Shown here one piece after another: positions 38,090 to 49,455 of a stretch of 64,000 bases of DNA (positions are counted from its first letter, which is position 1; the number at the start of each line of letters is the position of its first letter). The notes under the pieces are model-generated. The model saw nothing but the letters and a program-made list of their open reading frames with translations, was not told where the DNA came from and ran no database searches. Source of the stretch: Yponomeuta sedellus (Eukaryota; Arthropoda; Insecta; Lepidoptera; Yponomeutidae); assembly GCA_934045075.1 (NCBI GenBank), contig OW203727.1, positions 12,873,501-12,937,500 on the forward strand. The letters run 5' to 3'. Made by a program: the position numbers and the translations under genes.

Positions 38090-38560
38090 AAGGGTACCCT
38101 CCGGAGGACACGGGGGTGGGAGGTGGTGTATGCTCATGCATAACAGCACTGACCCGGCCGTGCTGCCAATGTGGGACTCACAAGAAGTGCGCCTAACCAC
38201 TAAACACCACCTTGGGGCTGGTTTTGGTCCTAAGCCCTAAACCGACATCGGAGCGACCCCCTCGAGGCCGAGGAAGGGTGCGCAGCGGAGCTCCCTATAG
38301 GAGCGTCCGCTAAGAAAGAGCTACAAACTGCTAGGAGAGAACAGTGTCCTCACTAGCGGGGACAGTAGCGGGGCGGGAGCTATGTCTGACTGGGACCGAG
38401 CCTCTAGTAGGTGGTCCAGTTCAGATAAAAATTGGTCGGGTGGGTAGACGAGTACGTTCCTGGGCCTGCGCACCAGATAACGAGAGTTCGTCGTGGAGGG
38501 AGAATACAAATAAAAGAGAGGGACCGGGGAGTACGAAATTAGTATAACTAGATCATAGAG
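38090..38560. other. GC-rich island, unidentified
   Basis: The base composition differs sharply from the flanks, with strings such as ggaggacacgggggtgggag and tcgaggccgaggaagggtgc. ORFs on both strands have no recognised domain. It could be the 5' part of a retrotransposon or a promoter-like region. Confidence 0.4.
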
Positions 38561-38747
38561 TATCTTTTATGAACTAGATTGAGCTAAACTAATGATGATG
38601 AGCAAGACTAGAGAGCATATGGTCATGCTCGGCAAGAGCGGTAAGACGCTCAACGGGGGATCCATTGGCTTGCGAGATCGTAACCTTATGTATGATCGCA
38701 ACTAAACAAACCTTGTGAACTTAAAACCCCGAAAGCGGTGCGTGTAA

Positions 38748-38957
38748 AATCGATATCAACCCTTGTATGTCCCTATTGCTGGGGCACGGGTCTTTTCCTG
38801 CATCGCATGAAGGTTATGCCATACTTCAACACGGGGGCCAAGTCCGGGTCGGTGGCGGGTCTTACTCTGTGGTCTTACTGTCAGAAGTTGTCTTATGGCC
38901 TCTGGCCAAGGCAAAACGTTCTTGCCTCTGGCATTACATGACAGCCGGCACTCAGGA
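38748..38957 (+). repeat. Dispersed repeat family A, internally deleted
   Basis: It starts cgatatcaacccttgtatgt, jumps from the 5' block to the acagccggcact block, and leads straight into the tandem duplication that follows. Confidence 0.8.
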
Positions 38958-39246
38958 TAAGGACTATAGCATAGAAGGAGCCGTAAAATAAAAAGTAATT
39001 ATTGAATAGCTTTCCTTTTTACTCTTACGACGATTCTTTGTGCCAGAAAGGGACAACTCGTACACTCGAAATTTTACAATCGTACTAGGTTGCATATACT
39101 TAGAATAAGGGCTAAAGCATAGAAGGAGCCGTAAAATAAAAAGTAATTATTGAATAGCTTTCCTTGTTACTCTTACGATGATTCTTTGTGCCAGAAAGGG
39201 ACAACTCATACACTTGAAATTTTACAAACGTACTAGGTTGCATATA
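38957..39246 (+). repeat. Tandem direct duplication, about 142-bp unit
   Basis: Unit 1 (38957-39098) and unit 2 (39105-39246) both run from ataaggactatagc/ataagggctaaagc to ctaggttgcatata with few differences. A short reverse piece (ctatgctttagtccttattc) recurs at 41640-41660 beside another family A fragment, so this DNA may belong to that repeat. Confidence 0.9.
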
Positions 39247-39782
39247 GAAAGTCATAGTTATATAGGGGGTCATAGACAAAAGTAGAAATGCATAAAGATG
39301 GGACGTTCAACACGAAAACGTCGATATTATTTATTCCTTAACTAATTATTCTGTAAATATAGCAGTCCATATTAATATTATATGGTATTAGCTGGCGCCG
39401 CAAACGTTGGTGTGCCATATCTATTAACCCTACGATAAATTCTCATCTCTCCGAATTCTTGTTCTCACTTACCAATATGTTGCAAATACACAAACACATC
39501 AAAATCGGTGAACCCATTAAGGAAGAGTTCGATAACATACACAGTGAGATTGTTACATGTTTGATTTACCAAGGTTGTAACTTGTAATTGCTAAATCTGG
39601 TATGTAATGTAAGTTTGTGTGTATGTAAAACATGACATTGGGCCTAGATTAGCTGAAAAAAACTACTGAAAACTATCTATTTGTACAAGTTCAATTTGCA
39701 TCCAATAAAGAAATTTTCCTCGATCTAACCATACCTAGATAGCGAGCTTTGTGCATTCAAAATTATAGAGCGCAGCTCATAG

Positions 39783-39858
39783 AAAAAGAAATATAACAAA
39801 AACTTGTGATAGATTGTTTTTTAACAATCTATCACAAGTTTTTGTTATATTTCTTTTT
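39783..39858. repeat. Perfect 36-bp palindrome, 4-nt loop
   Basis: Arm 39783-39818 is exactly complementary to 39823-39858 around TTTT. It is the longest perfect isolated hairpin in the window. Confidence 0.96.
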
Positions 39859-41701
39859 GACAAAATTTAGAAGACATTTTCACGGAAATTAATTAAATAA
39901 TTTATTGCACAACCAGCGTCACACTCACATTGTTTAAAATTCCTGGTTTCTGAAGAAGGGTAACCTGTGTATCAGGAAACAGAGCAATGCCTTTAAATCA
40001 CACAGGGAATTACAAAAAGCAAGAAGAACACGTAAAATTAAATAATAGGAAAAATAAAAAAACATTTAATGTTTGTCTTTCTAATCCAGCGATAGTCTTG
40101 GTTAGTACTACTAGGATATAAATTATATACATTACAATTCTGGCTATTTATAAACATACTTATAATTCATAAAGAACTTATACAAATTAATTTGTTTATA
40201 TGAAATTATTGCTCGTTAAATAACAGTCTTTGTTAAAAAATAAAGTCCTAACCTAATCTTAAATAAAAAAATAAAAATGTCTGCTGCAAACGTACGTGAT
40301 TTTGTTCAATACCAATTTGACCGTGAAGCCATGCCGTCTATCCACATTTGTTGCATTGTGCTCTCTTCGGGTAACCTGAAATAAATAATTATTAATTAAA
40401 ACCGCCATAATCAGTCCAAACGTTAATTTTATTTATGACAGATCGACACCCGTGAAGTTCTTTATTAATTTGACAGCAAACCGTAGATATAAAATCCAGT
40501 ACTGGACACCTTTTTTCACAATAGTGATGCGATTTGTTTGCTACATTATTATTATATTACTACACGTAGATTGTGCAGTGAAAACTATTCAAGTTCATTT
40601 TCTATAAGATATATGAACCTATCTTATTAAAAGTTCAAAATTTTATCAAAGTAGGTGGAATTATTGTAAATAAAAATAATATCAAAACCCCTTTTGGCGG
40701 TTTTTTTATTTATCATGCTGAATCTATAAATATATCAATGCAATGAATAGATTCAAACAGGAAAAATATTAATCAATAATCATCAACATTCAAATTGGTA
40801 ACTTCATAGAACGTTACTGAATCGAGCTTTCAAAAGTTAATTTACATATAATGGAATAAACACAAGAAATAAAAAAAACTTCTTTACTAAGTATCGATAA
40901 CTTTTTCACTGAGGGAGTGGAAACGCCCATCCCTATCGCCCTAAAATAATCAACAAACTTGTTACTGTGATTAAATTGATTATACTCATGATTTATTACT
41001 TTGAAACACTATTCTCAAATGATATTAAAGCTATGTTGCAATTCCAGTAGGTAATAGTTAAAATTCAAGGGAAAAAAACCACTATAAAGTACATAAAATT
41101 GAGTCTTACCGATGGAAGCTGATGAAGGTGGTTTTGTTTTCTCTTCTCCCGAATGGGTTTTACATCCCAATATCACACACGCCATTCCGGTGTATTAGGT
41201 ACGTATACTCCATACTACGAATATCCACTGAAATCCACTTCAGATGTTCATAAAACAACCCAAAAAACACAACGTTTTTGGAGACGACGAACTCCAACAT
41301 CTGTTGTCTAACACACTGCCAAATTGAAGGTACTTGGCAGCCTTCTACAAGCTGTGATTTTCTAAACATCTCTAATTCGGTACCTAGCATAATACTATTT
41401 ACTATTCGGTATACTATTTAGTATTAAGCCCGCCAATTGTACAATCTTTACAGGTACAATAAAGAATTTAATAATAATAACAATGGTAACCAAAGGTAAC
41501 CAACTTGACAAATTGAGGGTGGTACGTTTTGAATAATAAAACAAGACACTACTATATTTTTCTCAGTCTAACACGTGGTTGGCGACGTTTCAAACTAACG
41601 AGACAGACATGTGTCAGGTGTTCGTTTTATAACGCTCCTTCTATGCTTTAGTCCTTATTCTGAGAGCCAGCACCAACCGTAGTGGGTATATTCTCTTTGA
41701 A
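39859..41701. other. AT-rich spacer, no gene recognised
   Basis: No exon was supported. An ORF at 41160-41390 (minus) has no domain. A short retroposon-like end (gtacaataaagaatttaata) occurs near 41454, resembling one near 22302. Confidence 0.45.
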
Positions 41702-41845
41702 CGGCTTAGCGTACATTGCGAAGCACGGAAGCGCTCGGAAAAATTGCCACTAAAGGTAGTCACGGGACGGTCATCCATCCAAAACCTGACCGCGCCTGTT
41801 GCTAACTCAAGTTATTGATTCCAATCCCACGAGCGCTTTGAGCGT
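41702..41845 (+). repeat. Dispersed repeat family A, 3' part only
   Basis: It runs from cggcttagcgtacattgcga to ttgattccaatcccacgagc, matching the last third of the copy at 18427. Confidence 0.8.
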
Positions 41846-42999
41846 GTAAAATAACGAGTTACTATGAAGCGGAAGCGTTTGGTGCGTTTGTCATGTTCGG
41901 CACAAGTGGCAAACCTTGGTCCAGGCCCAGCCTGCCCCTCAAGGATAGAGGCGTGAAATTATTTAATATAACTAATAGTACCTAATATTTTCGTAGTTAT
42001 CTATCTACATTGAACCAGTCAATGCTGTGATTAAAATAATGGACAAAGTGGACTATTCCCAGTACCTAAATAAAAACTTTTCAGTTTTCAAAACAATGGG
42101 ATAAAAAAGTTCCACACTGTAGTTCCAGATCAGACTAAATAAAGCACTGGTACTCTGACATGCGCCACCAATGGAATAAAAATCATAAATTGTTTTATAA
42201 TACGTTAAATATTTTCTAATCTAGAACGTTAAGTAGTATTAAATTAACATCCTAGGAGTTCCACTCGATTTTCACTAAAGTGTGCAAAAGTGAGCATTGA
42301 GAAACCCTTCATGAGTTATATTATATATAAGTGAACTTAAGAAGATTATTATGTTAGGGCTAATTATATTTTTTTTCCATCACTTGTGGGGGAGACTTTG
42401 GGGGCTTGGAGGGCACAGGCCAAGATCTTACGTAATTTACATCGTCAGCATTTCAAGTCCCCTTGAAGCCCTCTCTAAAGATGTAATGACTGATTTGGAA
42501 TGGTTCGTATTCATTTTTATTACCTACTTGTGTTGCTTTTTCTGTGTCAATTCGATTCACTGATAAATTTAGTTTCTGATTAACGTGCAAACTTTGCGAT
42601 CCTTGAGCACAGGGCTGTAAATGCGGGTCTTGTTTGCTTCAAGAAATATGCTAAGCCTTCCGCCGACATACATGTCAATATAATGCAGACATAATAATAT
42701 GGGGAAATGCTTTGAATAATACCAGAAAACCCATGTTCATCTTTTTGGGGATGGAAAAACTCTCCAAGGAAGAATAATGTGGACTCCACATTGGACCAAG
42801 AACACGGCAATTTGGTCGGAAATTCGGAATTATCCCTTCTCGACCAATGCGCCTGTAAATTAGGCTGCGACACCCATAGTGATTATATTCTCTGTGGTGC
42901 AAATCCTGCAAAGGTGATTGGGCTAATAAAACGTACCTAAGTAAAACGGTAGGCAATGTTTCGTTTTCCTTTTCCAGTTCAATAGTATCTTCGCGATTA
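41846..42999. other. Spacer, no gene recognised
   Basis: Overlapping ORFs at 42580-42956 (minus) have no recognised motif. Confidence 0.45.
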
Positions 43000-43002
43000 C
43001 AG

Positions 43003-43307
43003 AGTGCTTAGTGCGAGTTTGACAGATCCAATCGAATAACTTTACTACCGCGTTAATCGAGCATTGAGTAGTGAGTATGAGTAAGTTAACCGTTCGAACT
43101 GGCAAAACGCTGTCACAGTACAACTCGCACTCGCGTTTATTCGTGTTTTGGCTGGTAAACGTGTTCACTTCTCAACGTAAACCATTACAACTCGCACTCA
43201 GCAATTTTAATTTCCATTCTTGTCGCTAGGTGGCGCTTCCTCGATGCCATAGAAATATGAGTTTACGTTAACGCGATCGAGTAGTTAAAAAACTCGCACT
43301 AAGCACT
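43003..43307. mobile_element. MITE with 18-bp inverted ends and 3-bp target duplication
   Basis: The left end agtgcttagtgcgagttt (43003-43020) is exactly repeated inverted at 43290-43307. CAG precedes (43000-43002) and follows (43308-43310). There is no coding capacity over 305 bp. Further copies of the actcgcactc motif occur inside. A 3-bp duplication would fit PIF/Harbinger-type mobilisation, but CAG is not the usual TWA. Confidence 0.85.
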
Positions 43308-43317
43308 CAGAAAATTA

Positions 43318-45115
43318 ATAATTCAATACGCAATACTCAATACTTTATTGCAGCCATAAGTTTGGTAAGATCTTATATAATATAACAGATAATGTGTATC
43401 ATTATGGACCCTGCACAGCAAAAGCCTTACAACCAAAATCTTATAGCTAATGTGGTATCCAGTACCTACGAACTATTTAATTTCCACAATTAAATCTTAA
43501 AAACTAGGTATCTTATAATTGCATAAAATATTATTTTTATTATACATCTTATTTAAGTTTATCTTCTAAGTATTCATTCACAGTGTTATAGCTTCTGGAG
43601 ATGAGCAACTGTTTTAGGTTTTTACTCAGCTGTAAGGGACTGATGTGCAGCCCGATCGTATCCATTTCCTATTTTCGGTGGCGTACGGGGCTTTAAAAAT
43701 ACAGTTTTTTTGTGAGATTTTGGAGTAGATGGGCCTATGGTTTGATGTTGAGCATGGAAGGAAGGGGCAGATGCTGCAACCTCACGGAAGGATTTGGTTA
43801 CTGATGGGTGTAATTTAATTGCCTCAGAGTATGAGGTACAGTTTTGGGCCATGTAAATCTTAATTCTCGTTTGTCTTTCATACTCAGGGCATACTTTATC
43901 TGTCGCAAAATGGTTACCATTGCATGAAAGGCAAGTAGCATCATCACACTCAGTGTTACAAGTATCGCCAGAGTGGTCTTGATCACACTTGTAACATCGG
44001 GGTTTGGAATTGCACTTAATTTTTGTGTGACCGAACCTACAACAATTAAAACATTGTATAGTCGGATAGCTATACAGCTCCACCGGAAGGGCGTTATAAC
44101 AAGAGAAAACCCGTTTGGGTAGTACCTGACCATCAAAGGTAAGGACTACTGTTTGTGATGGCTTCCACTCGGGTACTAGACCATGGACCTTGTAATTAAA
44201 CCGCCTAGCTTTGATGATCTTGCCACGTCCAATGGGGCATGCTATATTGTCAATTATGTCTTCGGGAGACCACTCAGTGGGAACTCCACGAACAACACCC
44301 ATCCTAGTAATACTGAATGTGGGAATGAAGGCTTTAAACTTCTGTTCAGTTAAATCTGAGTCTGGTAGGAACGCATTAGCGTCGTTGTAGTTGGAAAAAG
44401 ATAAACTCAACTTGTTTCTTCCTAAGCGCTTAACACTGCCATTTATTATATTTTTGTAACATCTCCTTTTCAGGTACTGACCAAAGGATATAGGATGGAG
44501 TGTGATCGCGGAGGAATCTCCGGAATCCCTCTGAACATGAATTGTAAATGGCTGAACATCAGTTGCTTCGTAACGGGTCCTGCCGACCTGAGGCTGCTGC
44601 TGGGAAAAAGGCTGTTCTACAACCATATTAGCTGTGGATGTTGTGGATTTTTTAGAAGTAACATGGTGTATATCATCTTTAATACAGTTGTCGCTATCAC
44701 ATGAACAGTTTTGACCATTATTGTCGTCCTTATTTTTATGATGCTTCCTCTTCTTATTACAATGCTTACATTATTTTACGGGTAGCTCTGGTTCGCTTTC
44801 GCTTATTTCCTTCGGATCTCTCCGATGCATCCGTATCCATATTACTTGAGTCCATAATACTTCTAACAGTTATATTTTCACCTACCGGGGGGACTGTACC
44901 CCCCGGGTCTGGTGGCTCCTCCATGAGGCGGCAGATAATGTGCAAAAACTTACCAATACAGCGGAAAAATATTTACACGAACAATAAATAAAAGTAATCT
45001 ACGATACTTAACTACAAATATGTACAACTGATTTTAAAAACCAATATTAAAATAATTTTAAAATTCAAAGCCTGAAAAATCCGCCCGCCAAGTTCGAAGT
45101 TTCCCGCGCTTTTTT
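43318..45115 (-). mobile_element. Non-LTR element with ORF1 and 3' end but no ORF2
   Basis: A gag-like ORF1 (44922-43622) is followed on the minus strand by about 280 bp of AT-rich 3' UTR. An AATAAA (43349-43344) and then three 7-mers (tattgag, tattgcg, tattgaa) end it, a typical LINE 3' tail. No endonuclease or reverse transcriptase lies between. The 5' limit is approximate: the sequence becomes gcgggaaacttcgaacttgg near 45105. Confidence 0.68.
43622..44922 (-). pseudogene. Gag-like ORF1 with CCHC zinc knuckles, one frameshift
   Basis: The ATG at 44922 opens MEEPPDPGGTVPPVGEN. The frame changes near 44770-44780, and then 334 codons are open from 44626 to the TGA side at 43622. An RRM-like region reads LSLSFSNYNDANAFL, then FKAFIPTFSITRMGVVRGVP. 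It is followed by three zinc knuckles (CFNCCRFGHTKIKC, CYKCDQDHSGDTC, CLSCNGNHFATDKVC) and a basic Pro-rich tail. It is clearly homologous to the ORF1 at 63495 (FRAYIPARSVETIGVLRFVP). In this family the protein coats element RNA. Apart from the one break it looks young. Confidence 0.85.
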
Positions 45116-45176
45116 TTCGGTTGATTCATAAATAGTAACTGAATGTAATTTTTTTCTTTTTCTGTTTATTTGTTTG

Positions 45177-46390
45177 TTAAAAAAAAAACAGAAAAAGGTT
45201 TATTATACTCCACATAGTTTTTACCTTATTATTTGACATTTTTAGTTTATATATGTACTGTAGTTTTTTTTTGCCATAATGCCTCTTTTTTTTAGTGTTT
45301 TTTCGGTTGAAATGAAATGAAGTGGAGTGGAGTGGAGTGGAGTGGAGTGGAGCGGAGTGGAGCGGAGCGGAGTGGAGCGGAGTGGAGCGGAGTGAAGTGG
45401 AGTGGAGTGATGTGAAATTAATATACTTTATTGCACACCAGGAATTACAATTCGGTTGGTTTAAAATATTCGTTAGTGTATTATGGAATGCTGTGTAGTT
45501 TTCGTTGTTGTCCCTGTCCTCTGTAAGTACATTATGCCAGTCTATGGCGCTGATCTTTAATTTGAACTGGTCCATAGTTTTGTTGTTGTATATTCTTTTA
45601 TTTGTATACCACGATTTTTTTAGGGTTTGGGGTACTTTCAAAGTTATGATTGTTCCACTATGGTCTGAAAATCCTAGTTCTTTTACAGTGGTTAGAATAT
45701 ATTTATCAAAAAAGTTAGTGAATATTAAGTCAAGACATGTTGACGCAGTTTTTGTAATATAAGTTGGTTTTGTTATATGTTGCTTAAGTTTATATTCTGA
45801 CATAAAATCTATAAACTGGTTAGTTTTTAGGCTATTTAGTAAGATGTCTGTATTAAAATCTCTACCGAGAATGATGTAATATTTAGAATACCTTTTTGTG
45901 ACATAGTTTAGAATTACTTTTAGTTGGTTATGAAAAATATGTTCTTCGTTTCTGTTCCAATATATTAAAATGATGAGTAAGTTTTCATTTGGTAATTCTG
46001 CCGCGCAGATCTCTAGCACGTATTCAATTGACAAAGCTGTGATATCATTCCTTTCTATGGTGTCGAATTGATTTGCACAAGTATACATACGCCTCCACCT
46101 GTTCTAGTTTTTCTACAGAAGGATGCTGCTATTTTAAACTCATTTCATTGTAGGAGCTTCATTTTTTCCAGAGTTAGCCATGATTCACTAATGCATATTG
46201 CTTGATAAGTTGGATCGTCGTGTACGAATGCGGCTAATAAATCTTGTTTATTAAAAATACTTTGGAAGTTTTGAAATAATATTTTGATTTGCATACTTTT
46301 ATTCTCTGAGGATTGAAAGTTTCGATTTTGTTTTTTTGAGATGCTTGAATCTACAATGCTTTTAATATGGTTATTTATTACGTTGTTCAA
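45177..46390 (-). pseudogene. LINE endonuclease domain (ORF2 N-terminus), frameshifted
   Basis: From 46390 the frame reads IKILFQNFQSIFNKQDLLAA and then ICISESWLT, with the catalytic glutamate motif SESW. After a frame change near 46140 the text continues FCRKTRTGGGV. From 46088 it runs to YIILGRDFNTDI (GDFN-type motif with Arg for the usual Gly-adjacent residue), STCLDLIFTN and FSDHSGTI, the catalytic SDH. The reverse transcriptase is absent. Confidence 0.82.
45321..45409. repeat. (GTGGA/GCGGA)n minisatellite, about 18 pentamers
   Basis: The pentamer GTGGA with GCGGA variants expands inside the endonuclease-to-RT linker of the LINE. On the minus strand it is translated as repeating LHSTP/LHSAP without breaking the frame. 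Confidence 0.92.
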
Positions 46391-46577
46391 TTTTATTACA
46401 TTATTGTTTTCATTTTGCTTGTCTTATGTGTGTGAGAGTGTGGGTGTGATTAGGTGTGCGGGATGACTTGAGAGTGTCTGTGTGTGAGTGGTTAATGTAG
46501 GGATGAGTAATTGGGAGTGTATCAGGTTAGTATGATTGTTTCTCTTACTGTACAGTTTTTCTATATTTTAAACATAA

Positions 46578-47419
46578 TTATTTGTTGCGAAAACTACTAG
46601 TTCTTGTATAATATTCTCCTGGAAATCTATGTTGTGTTATATTGTTAGACGGTTCTGTTGTTTCCTTTTCTTGCTGTTCATCATTGTTGTATTCTCTCCC
46701 ATTTATAATCAATTTGTTATTAACAATTATAGCGTATTTTCCATCTCGTCTAGCTTGGTGTAATGTTTCTATGAGTTTAGGTATCTTTTTCAATTTCTTT
46801 TCATTCGGTGTTCTGTGATATGCAGGCCTGTATTCTTGAATAGTTGGCTGTACTGAAGTATGGTTTTTGTCATGTTTTTACTTAGTAGCTCTACAACCAA
46901 CGGCCGGCAATTTCCCCTACGGCCAATTCGTTGTGTTTCCTCTACATAGCCATGCACATTTAGATTCATTACATCATAGAATATTTGGATCACGCGCTCA
47001 TGGACATCGTTTTCAGTTTCACCATACGTTTCTTCCAAGCCGTGTAGTACAATTTTTTTGCAGATATTTTCCTCGTTATTTTTGCCAAATGGCTTCAAAT
47101 CATTTTTTAGTGTTTTTAGTTCTTCTTGTAGTTTATTGTTATCCTTTTCTAGAGTAGTGATTATTTGCGTTAAAAGGGAGACTTCTCTTTTTAGTGCACT
47201 CTGTTCTTTAGAGATAGTATCTGTTCTTTGAGTTATTTCTAATTTTAGGTTACTTATCGCTGCAGAAATTTCGGTTTTTATCAACGACTTCAATTCGGAA
47301 ATAAATTTTGTATTGTTATTTTCCAGATTATCGCATAGAAGCTTTTGGAAGTCTGTTAATGTAATTGAGCTCTTCGTACTGTTTCTTTCTGGTGTAGGTT
47401 TCGATGTGCTATTGTTCAA
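46578..47419 (-). pseudogene. LINE ORF1 with coiled coil, frameshifted
   Basis: The product starts MNNSTSKPTPERNSTKSS. It has a long heptad-rich region (residues about 60-110, LKREVSLLTQIITTLEKDNN). A globular domain follows (KIVLHGLEETYGETENDVHE, then RIGRRGNCRPLVVELLSK), then a basic C-terminal part in the next frame (KKIPKLIETLHQARRDGKYA). This order matches L1/CR1-type ORF1 proteins, which trimerise through the coiled coil and bind RNA. The frame change lies at about 46790. Confidence 0.78.
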
Positions 47420-48260
47420 GGGGGTCCCCTACGTAGTTTCGATAGCCGTTGTTGCGAAAAACGTTGTATCGAATTTTTTTTCCGCTGCCTCATAAGTTCG
47501 AAATAGGTGTCACCCAATAAGCTCTGTCGTCGTCCCGTGTGTATCCTTCTACATCCAATGAATCGTCGTAAGGCTCTCTGTTCTGTATTTTCGCTCTCAC
47601 CGTGACATTCATGTCCTCTTCTTCTCTATTTTGGTATTGAGGTCGTGCTGGGGTATTAGAGTTAATTTTTTTCCGCATTTTACAAATGCATTGTTGACAT
47701 TCCCAATTCATGTATGAAATGCTGTTTGATTTTTTTTTTAATTACAATTCTATATGTAAATACTTACTAATTTCGTATTTTTACACTAGAATTAATTAAT
47801 TTAAAAATCATACTTGTTAAAAATGGATCCTCAACGTCCAGTTAAAAAAAAATTTGGTTGACCCGACCCTGAAATATATGGCCGCAATTTTTGAGTGTTT
47901 TTAAGCGATCAGAACTTTACGTACAAGAAAATTAAGAATCTCGTGACTTATTATTTTTATAAGTAAGTATATATACATTGTACACTTTCATCATGAAAAT
48001 CGGAGGAGCGGTGTATTTTATAAATAACTTCATTTTAAGTGGCGCCACCTTTATTCAAAGGGATTTAAGTGATGCTGCTGCGGTTAAAATCGTTTATTTC
48101 AATCCCCACTATCACTGCGCGATACGGCTAGCTCTCATAAGTTCTTAAAATAAGTTCTTTCTTTTCATAGTTATTTATTAGGTACAACGCAAGGGCAATG
48201 ACCCCGCTTTTCCAGCACACGTAAACCTCAATATTTCCTAGTCTATTAAATCTATTGGGG

Positions 48261-48738
48261 TTTAAAAACCTATTTAGAGGCTAAAAATTTCACCCATGCC
48301 GGGATTCGAACCCGCAACCTCTGGCTATCCGTACCAGCGCTCTACCAATTGAGCCAATGGGCGACTCACAACATCAGTGAAATTTCGAACCTCTTTACAA
48401 TATTCTCTGTATTACGTACAGGCAGCGACATCTGACTTAAGCAAATTGCATTACTTACAGCCCCGACTACCTACTTTGCAGTTAGGTTTAACATCGGAAC
48501 GATATCACTGTACCCACATGATTACACCATTTTTTTTTTTTATTTTTAATGCACTAACCCGTGCTAAGGAACAAATTTAAAAACCTATTTAGAGGCTAAA
48601 AATTTCACCCATGCCGGGATTCGAACCCGCAACCTCTGGCTATCCGTACCAGCGCTCTACCAATTGAGCCAATGGGCGACTCACAACATCAGTGAAATTT
48701 CGAACCTCTTTACAATATTCTCTGTATTACGTACAGGC
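48261..48738 (-). mobile_element. tRNA-like SINE, family B, tandem dimer (minus)
   Basis: Two tRNA-like units face the minus strand, each with A and B boxes and the cacgggttagtgcattaaaa tail. They are separated by a roughly 150-bp linker (plus form begins tggtgtaatcatgtgggtac). The plus-strand dimer that begins at 48735 is its mirror image, making a palindrome of several hundred bp. Confidence 0.9.
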
Positions 48739-49081
48739 AGAATGTAAAGAGGTTCGAAATTTCACTGATGTTGTGAGTCGCCCATTGGCTCAATTGGTAG
48801 AGCGCTGGTACGGATAGCCAGAGGTTGCGGGTTCGAATCCCGGCATGGGTGAAATTTTTAGCCTCTAAATAGGTTTTTAAATTTGTTCCTTAGCACGGGT
48901 TAGTGCATTAAAAATAAAAAAAAAAAAAAAAAAATGGTGTAATCATGTGGGTACAGTGATATCGTTCCGATGTTAAACCTAACTGCAAAGTAGGTAGTCG
49001 GGGCTGTAAGTAATGCAATTTGCTTAAGTCAGATGTCGCTGCCTGTACGTAATACAGAGAATATTGTAAAGAGGTTCGAAA
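48735..49081 (+). mobile_element. tRNA-like SINE dimer (plus), left part
   Basis: It contains one complete tRNA-like unit, the A-rich tail at 48908-48935, and the linker up to gaggttcgaaa. The rest of the dimer lies beyond the transposon at 52501. The tRNA-like body can form a 7-bp acceptor stem (tcgccca with tgggtga) and a D stem, but the anticodon loop lacks U33 and the T stem is mismatched. Confidence 0.9.
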
Positions 49082-49455
49082 GGATGATGGGCACAAATGT
49101 ATGGAACCTGGTCCTGGCACCAATCGGAATGAGTAATACGTCGTTGGAAAGGTATTTTTTTGTAGAATAAGAATAATCGAAGCGCTAGTCCCGATTTTCT
49201 GTCCAATTTGAGTAATCATACGTTAAAAGTTTTTTTTTATTTAATTTTTTTTCTGTTGTTTTAATGCTTTTTGATATTTTTTCGACATTGTATATCGATT
49301 TTAATTACAAATGATCAGCATTGATTATTATATTATCATTGTTTGTTTATTATCGAAGTAAATAAAACAAGTTCAGAGTAAGTTTTATCGTTTAATGTGT
49401 TTCATCCATGATAATGTTATTTAAAAATAGTGCTGGTTCAGTAAAGCCTTCATGT

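Larger units (their letters stand above)
45177..47712 (-). mobile_element. CR1-like non-LTR retrotransposon lacking its reverse transcriptase
   Basis: On the minus strand the order is a short Cys-containing 5' ORF (47711-47490, MNWECQQCICKM), an ORF1 with coiled coil (47419-46578), and the ORF2 endonuclease (46390-45420). A pentanucleotide minisatellite follows, then a stub of the linker before the reverse transcriptase (NNKVKTMWSIIN). The element stops near 45177. No palm motif exists in this stretch. LINEs usually lose the 5' end, so a copy that keeps the 5' genes and lacks the 3' half points to later deletion or recombination. Confidence 0.75.

Noticed and set aside
39783..39858. MicroRNA precursor
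   Set aside because: The stem is fully paired over 36 bp with a 4-nt loop, unlike typical precursors with bulges and larger loops. It is kept as a palindrome only.
42580..42956. Overlapping minus ORFs (YNHYGCRSLIYRRIGREGII)
   Set aside because: No recognised transposase or host motif. Probably an unidentified repeat or chance.
45120..45200. A and T runs near the end of the CR1-like element taken as a LINE tail
   Set aside because: They lie within an imperfect local inverted repeat and the reverse transcriptase is missing before them, so this is not a normal 3' end.
48775..48850. Apparent tRNA gene with A and B boxes (and the similar sites at 19797, 52515 and 55335)
   Set aside because: The anticodon loop lacks U33 and the T stem is mismatched. 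Every copy carries the same SINE flanks and tail.
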